A stretch of DNA of 64,000 bases from the NCBI GenBank assembly GCA_036937835.1, contig CM072879.1:18120001-18184000 (forward strand). The letters are read 5' to 3'. The translations under genes were made by a program, and so were the position numbers. The stretch comes from Pampus argenteus. Its lineage: Eukaryota; Chordata; Actinopteri; Scombriformes; Stromateidae. The notes below the pieces were generated by a model. It saw only the letters and a list, made by a program, of their open reading frames with translations, was not told where the DNA came from and searched no databases. Shown piece after piece: positions 14,291 to 26,504 of the stretch (within the stretch, counting starts at the first letter, position 1; the number at the start of each line of letters is the position of its first letter).

Positions 14291-15121
14291 CACGCGTGTG
14301 ATGTTTCCGTCAGGTTTATGTTTCCTTCACACGGTGCCTCAGGTGCAACTCGTACTCTCATCAAACACACACACTGCTCACAATTACATCAGCTACACAA
14401 ACACAAGCAACGTTTCAAAGTTTCTTCCTGGTGGCGAAATGTTTGATTCATGAGAAAACATGTTTGAGATCCTCAGATTTTCTTTTAACGGTGCTGCTTG
14501 TGACATTAATAAATCATCACAGCACAAATACGTCAAACAAGCAGAGCAGCTTCTCTTCACTCACACGGTTTCTATCGTTTCTGTTGTTTATTATTTTCTG
14601 CTTCATGTTGTTCCTTCTCTGCTGTTTCACATCAGTTTATATCGTCACAGTCACATCCGGTGTGGTTATGATGTGTTTTACATGTTGGCTTCAAAGCGAC
14701 TGCAGGCTCAAATGTGGCACCTCATGAGAAGTCCATTAAAAAGTGTATTTTAGTATAATTTATCTTTGGAGACGAAATAACAAACATTTAAAATCAACTG
14801 CTGTACTTTTCTTTCTTTCTTTTTTTCTTTCTTTCTTTCTTTCTTTAAAGCAGTGCAGAAATCAATATATAGACCGATACACTGCTGAACTGAAGGAAGT
14901 GCAGCTTTCCTCCTCAATTAATGCTTCTGCAGCTTGTTACATCACATCGTTCAACGTGAAAGGGCGAGACCATTAAAAGAAGCTTTCAGCAAGGTGAAAA
15001 CACTGCAAGCTTTTTCTTTTACATACATGTATCTCTGCATGGGGTTTTAATTCATGGCTACATGTGTGTGTGTTTCTGTGACTGTGTGATGCTTTAAAGG
15101 AAGCTTAATACCTGGATGGTA
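14291..15121. other. Non-coding, contains a TTTC microsatellite
   Basis: Unique sequence apart from an interrupted (TTTC)n run at about 14807-14846. No gene seen. Confidence 0.55.
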
Positions 15122-15155
<34 letters not shown>

Positions 15156-15352
15156 TAGTTTAGCATAACAGCTTTGCTCCCCGACTGTATCATCCTCACA
15201 CAGGCCGTAAAATACAGTACACACTCATATCTAAACACACACACACACACACACACACAACGAAATCAACACACAGACACAAAAGAGGAGAGTCGAGGCA
15301 AAGAGTGAAGCATAAATCAGAGACATAAACATAACATGGTGTAAATAATACA
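15122..15352 (+). repeat. Duplicated segment, copy A
   Basis: From about 15173, this stretch shares a long run of sequence with 18634-18804: TTTGCTCCCCGAC, then CACACAGGCCGTAAAA, then ACACTCATATCTAAACAC, then a CA array, then a GAAGCAT / GACATAAACATAA / ATGGTGTAAATAATA block. The order and spacing are kept and differences are scattered. It may be a local duplication or two copies of an unnamed dispersed repeat that contains a CA array. Confidence 0.75.
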
Positions 15353-15407
15353 CTCGCTCTTTGGATTCACGGCGGGGATGCTGGTGAAAGAAGAGCAGTG
15401 ACAGTCT

Positions 15408-15660
15408 TAGAAGAAGAAGAAGAAGAAGAAGAAGAAGAGAGGAAAGGAGAGAAGAAGAAGAAAAGGGAAGCGCGAGATGAAGAAAGGTGATGAAGTTGGA
15501 GTAGATGAGAGAGGAAGAGAGTAAAGGAGATAAAAGGAGAGAGAAAGGAGGGGAGGGGGAGAGAGTTGAAAGAGGAAGAGAGGTGATGAACCGAGAGAGG
15601 GAAAGGAAAGCAGATGAAAGAGTAGAGCTGCAATAAGAACAGAGAAGAAGAGAGGAGGAG
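15408..15660. repeat. Purine-rich tract with (AAG)n core
   Basis: An (AAG)n run at 15410-15437 leads into about 220 bases of irregular GA/GGA/GAAA purines on the plus strand. The minus-strand frames rich in Leu, Ser and Phe are translations of this tract. Confidence 0.85.
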
Positions 15661-15779
15661 ATGAAATGAATGGTAATTGCGGCTTTAACACTGCCAAGGT
15701 TAGGTCTTCCACCGCCGCTCTGGCTGCCTGCTAACAGCGAACACAACCCTGTAAAATGAATAAACGTCTCCACCAAACA

Positions 15780-16095
15780 GTGAAACTATACCAGACGCAC
15801 GAGAGTGAAGAAACACGACACAGAGCCGCAGCCTCGACGAGCACCGCCGTATAACGCAGATAAGATGACACGATGCAGTCGCTGCAGGCTGCAGTCACGT
15901 CTCTTCACGTGCAGTTTCCTTTCTAGGCCAACGTCTTTCAACCCGTTCAGTCCCGCCGTTCCACACGATCTCCCAACACACACGTTTAACCCTTTCTTTT
16001 GCCTCTTACGTTGTACGTTGTCACCCTCCCGACGTCTCGAACGCCTCGAACGCTCCACAAACAAGAGCGAGAGAACGTGTCGACCCACATAAATA
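15780..16095. other. CpG-rich non-repetitive patch
   Basis: About 300 bases with a density of CG dinucleotides well above the neighbouring sequence (for example CCTCGACGAGCACCGCCG near 15832 and GACGTCTCGAACGCCTCGAA near 16030). Open frames run through it on both strands, but neither gives a recognisable protein. It could be an unmethylated regulatory island or an unidentified exon. Confidence 0.3.
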
Positions 16096-17819
16096 TTTAT
16101 TTTTAACCTGAGAATTTATTTATCAGGTATCACAAAGCAATAAAAAGCTTTAAATAATAAATTTAGACTGATGTTAAGCAATAATAATACATGATAAAGG
16201 CGAGGAGGTGAAAAATGCTACAATGCAAAGCTAATCTAACTTTAAAGGTTTGTCATCAGTTTAAAGCGTCCGGATATTATCTGGCAACACGGCATATTGC
16301 AAAAAGTCTTGTTGCTATAGTTACGCACAGATTAAAGCTGCACTTATCAATAGTTTTAAATCACCAATGGATCAAATTAATCCGGGTGATGTAAAAGGAG
16401 GAGCTCTACTGAGTATCTTAGCGTCTTTTAGCTCGTTGTTTTGGTTGTTGTGTTACAGAACTTCAACCTCATTCCCAGCCGGAGGAGACGTCTGATTTCA
16501 TCAAACCAGCATTCATCAGACACTCGAGGAGAGCAGCGAGCTCGAGAACGTAACGGAGCATTTTGGTATTTTTCTCTGTGCATAGTCGGTGTCCAGAAAT
16601 GAAAAGGTGATCTCTGCTGGATGTGTTAATATGCAACCGTTACTGACAGAAATGAGCATTTTCTATGGTAAAGGTATAATAATTTTAACCATTAGTCACA
16701 GATCTGATCTGTGGTCAGATATTCTTTCTCTCAGAATTATGGATAAAATAGTAAAAAAATGGATTTAGCAACAGAAACAGATGTTTATCACATCTGCAGA
16801 TGGAATATGTAAACCGCTTCTCGTTTGGTTCCTGCGGACTTCCTGTTTAATATCATTTTCCGACAATCAGCAGAGAGATGAGCCGTGTTCGCCTCCGTGT
16901 TCGCCTCCGTGTTCCCTCACTAACGTGTGTAACATGTATGTGCGTCACCAGGGAGCTTTATAAATGAATCATACTGCCGGTGATTTTCCAGACTGCAGCC
17001 AGATTCATGTCCACATATAACCGAGAAGCGACGGGAACGCGTTCAAGGCGTTCTCCATTAATTCTGCAGTTTTGAGATGACTTTGTTGAGTCAACAAATC
17101 ATTTGCTGTTTGTCATCTACAGCTGAGACAACACAGATATGCTAAATATGTTAAATGCTTGTTTATGCAAATATCTACATTCATATTAAAACGCCAAAAC
17201 ATACACGGAGGACAGAAGAAGAAGAAGAGACCGTAGCTGTAGAAAACCAACAAAGAAGAAACAGTAGAGTTGAGCAGGAGGAAGGTGGTGGATGTTCATG
17301 TTCAACTATAAACTAGCATGAAGCCGTCCGCCTTTGTTCTTGTTGCTTTTGTGTTTTATTCTTCCGTGTTTAGTTCAAGAACATCCGGATTTATCAGCGT
17401 TCCTCCAACGTTGGATCCATGGATGATGCATTCAGGTACTTTCTCCCATAACCAAATGTGACCCAATATGGACTCGATGTCACCTTGTGGACCTTTGGGT
17501 GTCCTGAAGAGCTGAACTCCCCTCGATCCATCTGGCTCCATCAGATGCTTTTCTTCTCCTCCTTCTCTCCTCACTGTTCTCTCGCTCATTATCTTCACCA
17601 TCTGCCATATATAGCGTATGTATGTGTGTTTGTGTCACTCCTTGTTATTATTTATACAGGGTTTGCATGTAATTTGCATTACTAGCATGAATCCGCTGTG
17701 TATTTGCGCCTTTAGGCACGTATGCATGTCATAGGACCACAAATGAAGTGGTGTTTTTGCCCTCATTCTGTCATTTCCTCTCTTTCTCTCTCACATACAC
17801 ACATTACTTTTAATGCACA
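16096..17819. other. Non-coding; possible old dispersed repeat
   Basis: The stretch 16330-16620 (including a TTTAGCTCGTTGTTTTGG segment) has the look of an interspersed teleost repeat, but I cannot name it. A short GTGTTCGCCTCC duplication lies at about 16887-16912. The minus frame at 17356-17601 is open for about 80 residues, without a recognisable domain. Confidence 0.35.
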
Positions 17820-17897
17820 GTCAAACAACATAACACAACGTGGGACTGACTGGGCAGTAATTTCAATGGGAATAGCTGCAGAATGACTCACATAAAC

Positions 17898-17932
<35 letters not shown>

Positions 17933-18075
17933 CTCATAAGGAATGCATATTATCAGACTACGCAAATGTCTACAGAGGCATCCTGATTACAGCAGGAGAG
18001 CGAGAGGGATTCATAAAGCGCTCCATAACTTTTTGTTATTTCATAGGCAGCCTCGGATGAATGGATTATTCATGG
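17820..18075. promoter_or_regulatory. Candidate conserved non-coding block split by CA array
   Basis: Unique sequence with CAGTAATTTCAATGG, GAATGCATATTATCAG and GGATTATTCATGG words, interrupted at about 17899-17931 by a (CA)n array. The texture is enhancer-like; this is inferred from motif content only. Confidence 0.22.
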
Positions 18076-18100
18076 GAGGGGAAAGAGGGAGCAGTGCAGG

Positions 18101-18153
18101 GAGAAAGAGAGAGAGAAAGAAAGAGAGAAAGAAAGAAAGAAAGAGAGAAAGAG

Positions 18154-18240
<87 letters not shown>

Positions 18241-18250
18241 AAAAAAAAAG
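18101..18250. repeat. (GAAA)n tetranucleotide microsatellite
   Basis: About 150 bases of AAAG/GAAA repeats with GAGA interruptions at the left end, ending in an A run. The Lys-Glu-Arg frames on the plus strand and Phe-Leu-Ser frames on the minus strand are artefacts. Confidence 0.97.
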
Positions 18251-18337
18251 AGGAGGGAATGACTGAGAAGCTATAATCATTACACCCTGATGACTACGCT
18301 GCTCCGGTTTTCAATCAATCTCACAAAAACACACCTG

Positions 18338-18475
<138 letters not shown>

Positions 18476-18574
18476 TTAACTTCAGTATTCAGCTATATAC
18501 TATATAGATGTTGTTTTTTAGTTGGTTAAAGTGTGTGTTGTGTACACACTGATGAATGTTACACCGATAAGCAA

Positions 18575-18692
18575 ACACACGCACACACACACAAACACAC
18601 ACACTCAACGCCAGATAGAGTGGATACTGCCAGGTTTGCTCCCCGACAATCATTCACACACAGGCCGTAAAACTCCACACACACTCATATCT

Positions 18693-18736
<44 letters not shown>

Positions 18737-18805
18737 ACGCAGGGAGCCGAGTCAGCAAGCGAAGCATGAACCAGTGACATAAACATAAAATGGTGTAAAT
18801 AATAA
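18575..18805 (+). repeat. Duplicated segment, copy B
   Basis: Counterpart of 15173-15350. Shared landmarks are TTTGCTCCCCGAC (about 18635), CACACAGGCCGTAAAA (about 18657), ACACTCATATCTAAACAC (about 18679), a CA array at 18695-18734, then GAAGCATGAACCAGTGAC and ATAAACATAA / ATGGTGTAAATAATA up to about 18804. Copy B carries a longer CA array and lacks some sequence after it. Confidence 0.75.
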
Positions 18806-18902
18806 ATAAAATAAAACTATACAACAATATTTCTTTACACTGCTGCTAAAAAGCCTTTCCTCAAGCTTAAGATCTAAATCTGAGTCTGTACGTAGACAGA
18901 CA

Positions 18903-18906
18903 CACA

Positions 18907-18974
<68 letters not shown>

Positions 18975-19107
18975 CCAGACAGATTGAAGTAAATAATACA
19001 GGGCAGAAGCAGTAATAATCTCAGTGTCGCTATGAGTGCAAGGGCCGGGCAGAATGCCAATGACCTGAAGGTCTACGGCTGGAGTGAGACGAGATGGATA
19101 CAGACAG

Positions 19108-19151
<44 letters not shown>

Positions 19152-19258
19152 AATATATAAATACATCCATGAACACACATGAAAGTATAAGTTCACGAAT
19201 GCACACACACACCCACACAGAAATAAAACAAGACACAGACACACATATGCTGACAATG

Positions 19259-19307
<49 letters not shown>
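18903..19307. repeat. Three further CA arrays
   Basis: Arrays at about 18909-18971, 19110-19145 and 19261-19307 are separated by about 115-140 bases of unique sequence. They complete a 1.2 kb stretch (18.1-19.3 kb) in which simple repeats make up a large share of the bases. Confidence 0.95.
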
Positions 19308-19309
<2 letters not shown>

Positions 19310-20202
19310 TTTAGCAAACACTAAAAGGTCATTGGTTTAATTCTTTGCTGACAGAGTCTGTGCGACTGTTATGATCGCTGCAGACAGAGGCGAGCTGACC
19401 ACTTGTAATTTGTAGTGACCTTTACAGCGTCGGCTAACCCAATGAAGAGCCTGTAGGCTGACATCTGCTCTTACTAATACGTGTGTGTGTGTGTGTGTGT
19501 GTGTGGGTTGGTGGGTGCCTACAAGCTGGTGGCAATAAATAATACAAAAAATTTACGGAGCAATGTAGCAGCATTTCTATGGTTGTATGTTTCATTTGCA
19601 CTCGGGTCAACCGTGACCCTGTGTGTGTGTGTGTAACAGTTTAGATCTGTTTCAGGATGTCAATATGAACTGACTGTGATGTCAGAAAAGACATGCATGA
19701 GCAGAGAAACAACAACAACAGGAGATGTGGCATCGTCTCTGTTGTCTCTCATGTGACTCGGTCCCATATTTTATTTAAATTATTCAATATTACACTGTGT
19801 GAAATGTACATGTACTCTGCTGGCTGAGCACATGATTACAACAAAGCTGAAAAGAGGGAGAGAAAAAAGAGCAACACAAACAGACACACACACACTGTTC
19901 CTGTGTCACGCTGAAATTATAGCAGATCAATACACTAATGAAATGTCCTGAAGTTTTCAACACAATTAAGACAAAGTGCTTCCAGTAGAAAGTCCTCATA
20001 ATTAAACATGGAAGATGGGCTTTGAGCTGAGTTTTAAAGGTTTAAAACATGCAAATGTTTTTACTCTCAGGTCCAAGTCACAAAAAAAAAAGAAATTAGC
20101 CGAGGAGGAATCACTGAAGGAGGTACGGAGCGTCAGGCTGTCCGTTTGGTTCACATGAGTAGGACAGGAGGGGATAAAAGAAGCCGAGGATGATGGATCG
20201 GT
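19308..20202. other. Non-coding, no gene seen
   Basis: Unique sequence with a short TG run at about 19482-19505. No exon, RNA gene or transposon was recognised. Confidence 0.5.
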
Positions 20203-20306
20203 GGATGAAAAGATGGAGAGAAAATATGCAGGAGGTTGGGAAAGGGGATGGATGAAAAGATGGAGAGAAAATATGCAGGAGGTTGGGAAAGGGGATGGAT
20301 GAAAAG
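20203..20306 (+). repeat. 47-bp tandem repeat, 2.2 copies
   Basis: A unit beginning GGATGAAAAGATGGAG starts at 20203, 20250 and (partial) 20297, a constant 47-base spacing. The first two copies look identical over their length, implying recent duplication. Confidence 0.9.
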
Positions 20307-20639
20307 GTATGAATAATGGAGAGAGGAGAAAGGGTTGAGAAAGCCGAGGGTGAAGCTGAGGAAGAGGGCGATTAGGGGTTTAGAGGCCTTACGAAACAAT
20401 CATTAAAATTAAATTATGACAAAAAGGCATCAGGAGAATGATGTCTCTACCTCTCCTCCATCTCTGGAAACAGTCGAGCGGCTAACCGAGCTCACAGCGC
20501 TGGAAACGTCTTCTGCTTTCGTTATTTGTGCCTTCTTTCTTTTTGTCACTCGGGGCGTCTGCAGCTCATTATAGAGCTGTCGGTTTGTTCCCCCGTCCTC
20601 CCCGTGACTGCGTTTCCTTGAGCAGGACGCCGAAGCACA
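20307..20639. other. Non-coding, no gene seen
   Basis: Unique mixed-composition sequence without repeats or motifs that I can name. Confidence 0.45.
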
Positions 20640-21240
20640 AATTGTTCCTGATGAGAACGTGGCGATAATGAATGAAGGAGGTTACTTATTGTCATGACAT
20701 GACAAGTTCAAGTCTAATTTAAAAAAAACTGCAACACGTGAGGGGAAAAAGCAAAAAATATTACTGCTGGAAGCTCATTAGGGGAATAAAACACATCTGA
20801 TTGACTAAGTGCCAGTTTGAAAAATTAACATGCAAATTGAGCATCTCCTCTCACAAAACATCTGATTGGCCTCGGGGTCATTGATAAAGTGCTTTTAACC
20901 ACTTCACCGCTCCTATTAGAGTTTTTCATGCAAGGACTCGGCTCAGACGTCGGACTGCGCCGCTCTGAATTTAATTGCCGTGAATTCTTCATGCGGCTTT
21001 TCAAGAGAGCAAAAAAAAAAACCACTTTGTCCATTTTGTGAAATGGTACTACAAGAAATGCAATATTTGGAAAAACAGAGACGATTGTATGCTCAAGGTT
21101 ATTACCATTTAGTAAGCAGAGGATTTTGCAAAAGGCTCAGAGACTTAAAAGCGGCCGGCGTGATTTATATTCATACCATCAGTCACTTTTTAAATGGGGT
21201 CAGCTGCTTTCTAATGCTCCATGTCAGTCCTGAATGAAAA
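20640..21240. promoter_or_regulatory. Candidate conserved non-coding element
   Basis: About 600 bases free of simple repeats, with many developmental-TF-like words: TGATTGACTAA (PBX/MEIS-like), AACATGCAAATTGAGC (POU octamer ATGCAAAT), CATCTGATTGG, TTTAATTGCCGTGAATTC and CATTTAGTAAGC. A frame of about 85 codons crosses the right part but shows no domain. The regulatory reading is inference; alignment to other fish would decide. Confidence 0.35.
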
Positions 21241-21999
21241 AGGTCTTTTCATGACTCACAGCTTTAAAAACATAACCCGGAGAGTGTTTCTCACTCATGC
21301 TACCAAAACGCTATCCTACATAGACAAATCCTTGGGAGGTATTTCATTTAGAAAACTCCTGGTGTTTAAAGTCTGCGTGTGTGTGTGTTTCTGCTGCTGT
21401 GGAGTGGAAAGCGTTGTGTGTGTGTTTTCTACTGCACACAAAGCTCAAAGGTCAAAGGTCAAGGAGAAGCTCAAAGTGAGGAAGATGCTGGTGAACATAG
21501 TGGAGCATCGAGAAGATAAAGAGCCAAATATTTCCCTCAAGAGTTGGAGGAGACGCTGTTTCAATGCTACTGTTTGTTTCTGTGTCTACTGAACGTGTAA
21601 ATAGTCAGTTGTTTACTTTTGTTTACAACTTTTATTACGTATTATACTCCTCCAGATAAAACATATAGAGGCTAATAAATGCTGACGGAAAACTTTCCAT
21701 CTGTAGTTGTCAACAGAAGATTTTCTATCTAAATAATTGATCTGAATTTTATTGGGATGCTGTATTTGTTTATGAGAAATACAAACTATTTTTACAATCA
21801 TCCATCTTACTGATACGCGACGAATAATTGTTGCAACATAAAGCATAAAAAAAACCCACAACATTGTACAATATCTACACACACTCAAGCATGAAGTACA
21901 AAAAAACCTCCACAGACGCTTCAAACGTTTGTGTGTGTGTGTGTGTGTGTAAACATGACTCCAATCTATACAAAGAGGTGATTTCCCCACAGTCTACTT
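21241..21999. other. Non-coding, no gene seen
   Basis: Unique sequence with short TG runs at about 21377-21388 and 21930-21949. Both open frames here lack coding character. Confidence 0.45.
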
Positions 22000-22330
22000 C
22001 TGATTGAATTTGCTTTAATTCAAATAAACTGAGGCCTTGATTTAAATGGAAAGCACTACAGCCTATTATGCAGCACAGTGGAGGACAGTCGCACTATGTC
22101 AAGTGAATTGCATTAAGGCTCTCTCTCTCCCTCTGTCTCTCTCTCTCTGTCTCTCTCTCTCTCTCTCTGTGTCTCTGTCTCTCTCTCAAGGTCGCCGTCT
22201 GACTGACAGGTGTGCATTGACAGCGTTCAACATGCTGTATATACCTGTGTGAGCGTTTAGGAGAATGAACAGGAACACAGGAACAGTGAAATAAGCGCCG
22301 GGGCTGTGATTAGCTTTAATAACTTTGGTG
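22000..22330. promoter_or_regulatory. Candidate conserved non-coding block split by CT tract
   Basis: Unique sequence on both sides of an interrupted (CT)n tract at about 22120-22187. Left-hand words include GAATTTGCTTTAATTC and CCTATTATGCAGC; right-hand words include GTGATTAGCTTTAATAAC. Only motif texture supports a regulatory role. Confidence 0.25.
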
Positions 22331-22395
22331 GCACTGTACACTGTTGATGTTGGAAAGGTGACAATATAATGTAAGAGTTTTATTGCAGGCTGGGG

Positions 22396-22397
<2 letters not shown>

Positions 22398-22429
<32 letters not shown>

Positions 22430-22439
22430 TGTGAGTGTG

Positions 22440-22474
<35 letters not shown>

Positions 22475-22475
22475 G
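22398..22475. repeat. TG / GAGTGT compound microsatellite
   Basis: TG units with four GAGTGT variants in the middle (about 22427-22450), then TG again. It looks like a point-mutated TG array that has re-expanded. Confidence 0.92.
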
Positions 22476-22635
22476 TGTGAGAGAGCGAGAGATCAACAGG
22501 TGGGTAATTGTCCTGACGAGACAGAAAGTCCCATTAGCCCTCTGTCAAAAAGAAAAGTAGCTCCCTCCAAACTGCCTGCTGATGTAAATCTGTGTGTGTG
22601 TGTGAGAGAGAAACAGGAAGACAGAAGGAATATTA

Positions 22636-23120
22636 AGGAGGACATATCATGCTTTTTTGTGATTTTCTGTTATTAATATACTGTTATGATGTCAGATATC
22701 CATTTTCTAGCCTTCGTTGCTAAAGTCGTTGCTAAGGTCGTTGCTAAGGTCGTTGCTAAGGTCGTTCACATCGTCCACTCATATGTACAGAAGTATTTGA
22801 GCAGCTGAGATTTTGAGTAACAAACGAGAAGAAGGAGCGAACTCCCAACGACGATTATTTGTTTACATGGCTGTCCGAACCTGCGGATGTTTGAAGCTGA
22901 CCAATCAGAGCAGAGTGGGCTCATCAGGAGGCGGGCCTTAAAGAGACAGGAGTTAAAACAGCCCGTTTCAGATGATGAGGATGAACTGAGGAGCTGCATA
23001 AAGAGCCGCAATAAGATAAACAATAATGAGTTTTTTATTAAAACTGTAAATCATGCAAAGATATTCCTGGAGAATAAAAATATGAAACCTGAAAATGTGC
23101 AGGATGCATTTAAAGTATTA
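22636..23120 (+). mobile_element. Non-autonomous DNA-transposon-like teleost repeat
   Basis: The left end GGAGGACATATCATGC and internal landmarks match, from memory, a common percomorph interspersed repeat whose consensus ends mirror each other as GGGGACATATCATGC. The internal landmarks are ACCAATCAGAGCAGA, GCCTTAAAGAGACAGGAG, CTGTAAATCATGCAAAG and AATAAAAATATGAAACCTG. The right end here (about 23095-23118) is degenerate. The element encodes no transposase. A 12-bp tandem expansion lies inside it. Confidence 0.55.
22716..22766 (+). repeat. 12-bp tandem repeat, 4 copies
   Basis: GTTGCTAAGGTC is repeated at 22716 (with one A-for-G change), 22728, 22740 and 22752, then GTT. It sits inside the transposon-like repeat, so it arose after insertion or marks a subfamily. 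Confidence 0.93.
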
Positions 23121-23237
23121 AAGGTGGAGAAGAGACAGAGGGGCAAAGTCAGAGCGAATGACGGGGACATGAAAGACAGTCGTTTGATCATCTGCAGCAG
23201 GATCACATTACTGTTGCTCCTAATGGACGGGCCCTAT

Positions 23238-23650
23238 CACACACACACACACGCACGCACGCACACACACACACACACACACACACTCTTTAAATAAATA
23301 TAGATACAGAAACCCACACAGAGATTTTTCTAATGGAAATAGACGCGCGCACATACACACACACACACACACACGCTGTTTCTCTTCTGTCTAATGGAGC
23401 TGGACCCCTGAGAACGACAACCAGGCCGCTACGCATCAGTGGCCATTACCCACAAGGCAGTGCGTCAGGGCCGTGGGGCCGGCCAGCCGCCTACTCTCTT
23501 CGCCTTTCACCCCACATCTGTCAAAAACAGGTACACACTGCGTTTCTCCACTATCTCTCTCTCCATCTATACATATATACATCTATATACATCTATATAT
23601 CTATATCTATCTATCTATCTATCTATATATCTATATCTATATTATATCTT
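23238..23650. repeat. CA arrays and (TATC)n microsatellite
   Basis: (CA)n with CGCA variants at about 23238-23285, a CA run at about 23352-23372, unique sequence, then a TATC/TATA compound array at about 23565-23650. Confidence 0.9.
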
Positions 23651-23699
23651 TTTCTGCAGAGAAGAACGTCAGCTTTATGACTTTTTTTTAAGACCTTGT

Positions 23700-23880
23700 T
23701 AAAGCCACCCAGTCAGGTAAGGAAGTACATTTTCTTCCAGAGGACATTTTTCACCCTCTCAATCTGATTTTAAAGGAATTTGTTCCTCTCTCGGGGGATT
23801 TTTGTTGACCTATGAATTAATCGGCTTGCGTATTGGCGAGTAAACACTCTATTTGTAGTCTGTCACTGACATTTGTTTTA
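23700..23880. promoter_or_regulatory. Candidate conserved non-coding element
   Basis: Unique block with CTATGAATTAATCGGC (homeodomain/PAX-like AATTAATCG), CAATCTGATTTTAAAGG and GTAAACACTC (forkhead-like GTAAACA). Inferred from motif texture. Confidence 0.25.
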
Positions 23881-26504
23881 TTTTAAATCACCATACAGCG
23901 TCGCATAAACAGAGATATGCTCCTCTGCTCTGGGCTGCAGACACAGTTTGTTTTCTACTCAGAAACCATTTCATTTTCACACCTGGAGCGCGCTGTGAAA
24001 GAATCACCCAGTCATAAGTTATCATGAATCATCTACGGTAGCCCACAGGGGACAGTGGCAGCGTTCAGGAGAAAAGGGCAAAACGTTAAAAAAAAAAGAT
24101 CTCACATTTTTATCCTTGTTGTTGTTTTTTAGCTATAAGACACTGTATGAAGCTTGCTCTGACCGCGAGTGAATTAAAACCAAATAAAAAAATAAAATAA
24201 AATAAAGAAAGAGAATAATTAAAAGGTTTCGAAGGAGCTTGTTCTCATTTGATAACTGCTGATTAAAGTCTCAGATTAAAGCTAAAAGCAAACGAACAGG
24301 AAATGAATCGTTAAGGGGCGTAAAGTCCAAACTTGTTCCATCGAGCAGATATAATGAAAAATAATAAATACAACGAAGGCAAAATATCAGGAGGAATAAC
24401 ACAATATAATTAATCTCACACCAGGAAACCACCGACCCTCAACGTCTGGAACCAAACGTGTTCTCTACGCATGTTTTTCTGCCACAGAGGAAGTTAACAA
24501 ACATACAAACATCTTTCCCTCATCTCATCCTGAAACGTCCGACATCGACTCTGAACCAGAAGGAGGCTCGTTACTCCTCCTCGTTACTCCTCAACTGAAA
24601 TAAGTCAAGTTTCACTGTTACAGGAGAAAAAGCTTCGAGGATGACGAGTCCTCTGGAAACAGGAAACATTTCAGGAGGACCGGTGTGAAGGTTTAGGTGT
24701 GTGTCACTCATCATCCATCCTCAACCTCTTCCGTTAGAGGTTTCACCGCGTCTTTGTTCGTCATTAAAACGGTCTTTGCTTCGTTTTACCGGTGAGGATA
24801 GCCTCGTATATAAGACACGTTCTGTAATCCTGTTTTTCTTTCTTCTTCTTCTTCTTCTTTTTTTTAACTTTAAGGCCGACAGGTGAACCTTTGTTGTCAT
24901 TCTACAGACTTTGACAACCCGACGTTTGTTCTCCTCCATCTGTCTTTCCAGCTCTATTTGATCATCTTTCTTTTTCTCTCTGTTTTAAATGCCTTTCAGT
25001 CATTCCCCCAAAGTATCTACCCTGTCTCACTCCTCCTTCTCCCTGATCTCCGTCTCCTCTTTCTTCTCCTCGCTGTCTCTCCTCGTCATTTCCACTTGTC
25101 AGGCTAAAGGGAGCAGACAAATGGATGGACAGATGAATACCCAGATCTGCAGAGAGGCAGAGGGAATGATGGAGTGATGAAATAAAGGAGTGACAGTGCG
25201 TGACAGAGCTCAGCTGAGCCCGGTTCAGGGCCTGAGAGGAGGTGGAGGAGTCGGAGAAGAAGACAAATGCAGACAAAGAGGAGAAAAATGAAGAATGAGA
25301 CAATGAAGGAGGGCGGACCTTAAGTAGATATCTATTGTAGCATATTGAGCAGCAACAGGTAATAATTCATAATCATAATCATGTAAATGAATGTCATTGT
25401 CTGTTGATACCCACGTCAACATTTTTTCAAAATAAAAGCTCAAATCCTGAGCTGCTTATATTCAACCTGGTAAAATAAAAGTATGTTTTTCTGTTGAGGA
25501 TCCTTCACGATGTTTCAATTCTATAATTGATTGATTGATTCATTTCTTCAATAAGAAATGACAGTTTGTCGAAGTGTAGATGTATTTACTCTTATGTTGG
25601 ATTAATAGCTGAACGTCTTTTTTTTCTCTTTATTTTAATATATTAAATGTTTACTGTCTTCATGTTTCTTGCCTTACAGGATGCTAGTTTAACTTTTAAT
25701 GTTCAAAGTTGACAAAGAAAAGTCTCAACAGTATTCAAGTCAATATAATAAAGTACAAAGCAGCTGCAAACATCACTGAAAACTATAAAAATGCTCTAAA
25801 TTTATCTCTTGAGACCAGAAGTTTTTTTTTTTCTTAATGCCGACATTAGAGTATTTAAAACCTCGTGCCGTGATCAGTAATCCCTTATGGTATGGTAATC
25901 CCATAATTACTGGATTTAGGTAGAGAGGTAGCTTCAAAAAACAAATCACAGCCTTGTAGATAAATATGACGCTTTTCTCGTGTAATAAAACATGTTGTCG
26001 TCTCATGAGGGCTGAGACACACACATGTAACACAAAGAAAAAAAGGCACATTCATTATTTATCATGTAACTGGCAGATATATACGAGTGATACCCTGGAG
26101 GACGTTGTTCACTGGGATTACAGGTAGAAGACTGACACCGAAAACGCCCCAAAATCACAGTTTAAAAACAGAAAATCCTTCAGGGGATTTTATATAACCG
26201 CATGTGTCTGTCTGAAAGGTTTTCCCTCAAGAACTGAACATAAGTAAGAACAAAAGATGGGATGAAATGAGGAAGTAACAGCGAGGTTTCCTGGCTCACA
26301 CTGCAGCGATTTTCTTTATGGACTGTTTGTTTTTGTCGTCTGTTTATTTCAGGAACAATGACTGAGATTAAAAATTCAAATGTTTGAGTTCAGATAACAA
26401 ATCAACGTCGTGTAAAATGCTTCAAACTTTATATAAAATACTGTTTATAAAGTCTGAAGCCTGAAGACGATTCAAAATAAAGTCGGATTGATTGAAAAAC
26501 GTCC
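23881..26504. other. Non-coding, no gene seen
   Basis: About 2.6 kb of AT-rich unique sequence with A-rich runs near 24090 and 24185-24210, a (TTC)n run near 24842-24860 and a C/T-rich stretch at about 24945-25090. No exon with splice context was recognised. Confidence 0.45.

Noticed and set aside
15231..15776. 181-codon Ser/Leu-rich minus frame
   Set aside because: Crosses a CA array and an (AAG)n purine tract; composition comes entirely from low-complexity DNA.
17356..17601. 81-codon minus frame as a gene
   Set aside because: Pleasant composition but no family match by eye, no splice signals; possibly part of an unnamed dispersed repeat.
18041..18280. Charged Lys/Glu/Arg coiled-coil protein
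   Set aside because: Translation of a (GAAA)n microsatellite.
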